DNA from: CAYVQE01 sp964633205
GTDB taxonomy: Bacteria > Myxococcota > B64-G9
Length of the DNA stretch: 13,318 nucleotides
Direction of reading: 5' to 3'
NCBI GenBank assembly: GCA_964633205.1
Contig: CAZWFN010000160.1
Location: forward strand, 1 to 13,318
A model generated the notes under the pieces. The model saw only the letters and a program-made list of their open reading frames with translations, did no database searches and was not told where the DNA came from. Shown in pieces: positions 13,308 through 13,318 of this stretch; within the stretch, counting starts at the first letter, position 1, and every line of letters begins with the position of its first letter. A program made the translations under genes and the position numbers.

Positions 13308-13318
13308 TTTGTTGTTTT

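Larger units (their letters stand above)
12888..13318. other. AT-rich segment of different origin joined inside sucC (probable chimera)
   Basis: GC content falls abruptly at about 12888 from strongly GC-rich to strongly AT-rich, including three tandem TTTTTAA-like units (12915-12938) and long A/T runs. The switch occurs in the middle of a conserved gene with no inverted or direct repeats, target duplication or integrase at the edge. The gene in the segment has Asn/Lys/Asp/Glu-rich content and an A-rich start context. The segment could be from a eukaryote, a large DNA virus or an AT-rich bacterium. Confidence 0.8.

Noticed and set aside
12888..13318. Insertion sequence or prophage edge at the right end
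   Set aside because: There is no transposase, integrase, terminal inverted repeat or target duplication visible, and only one edge is inside the window.
1..13318. CRISPR arrays, tRNA genes, toxin-antitoxin or defence genes
   Set aside because: No regularly spaced direct repeats, no tRNA cloverleaf sequence, and no characteristic protein motifs were found on either strand.

Overview
The window looks like a contig from a GC-rich, Gram-negative, deltaproteobacterium-like organism. This is an inference: the gene order zapA - 6S RNA - rny (RNase Y) - ymdB, the two lipoproteins, and the plain -35/-10 promoters fit a Myxococcota/Desulfobacterota-type genome, but no species can be named. The last ~430 bases (from about 12888) do not belong to the same DNA. 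Base composition drops abruptly to AT-rich in the middle of sucC, and the one gene there has a very different style, so I read the junction as a probable assembly or library chimera.

Layout. 1-98: 3' part of a 5S rRNA, the end of an rRNA operon, followed by a hairpin. 235-1217 (minus): two overlapping genes for small unrecognised lipoproteins. 1389-5153 (plus): a tight four-gene unit of a CPBP-family membrane protease homologue and three consecutive extended-SDR (NAD-dependent epimerase/dehydratase/3beta-HSD-like) oxidoreductases. 5163-7518 (minus): ymdB and rny, overlapping. 7519-8134: a gene-free region containing a convincing 6S RNA (about 7921-8112) and a hairpin-rich rny leader. 8135-8425 (minus): zapA with a strong promoter. 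8558-10630 (minus): pyruvate kinase and a Yip1-family membrane protein behind a strong promoter. 10705-11331 (minus): an exported-looking bifunctional nuclease family (DUF151) protein. 11417-11722 (minus): a small zinc-ribbon protein. 11723-12158: a divergent regulatory region with a clear plus-strand promoter and a long leader. 12159 onward (plus): sucC, cut after residue 243. 12975-13307 (minus): an unrecognised AT-rich gene in the foreign segment.

How the genes fit together. The central and right parts are housekeeping: RNA turnover (rny, ymdB), transcription control (6S RNA), cell division (zapA), and central carbon metabolism (pyk, sucC). The accessory part is the CPBP plus triple-SDR cluster and the lipoprotein pair, whose substrates cannot be read from sequence. 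No mobile element, CRISPR array, toxin-antitoxin pair or defence system is visible. The least expected observations are the unannotated 6S RNA, the structured rny leader, the tandem SDR array, the secreted DUF151 protein, and the abrupt composition change at the right end.
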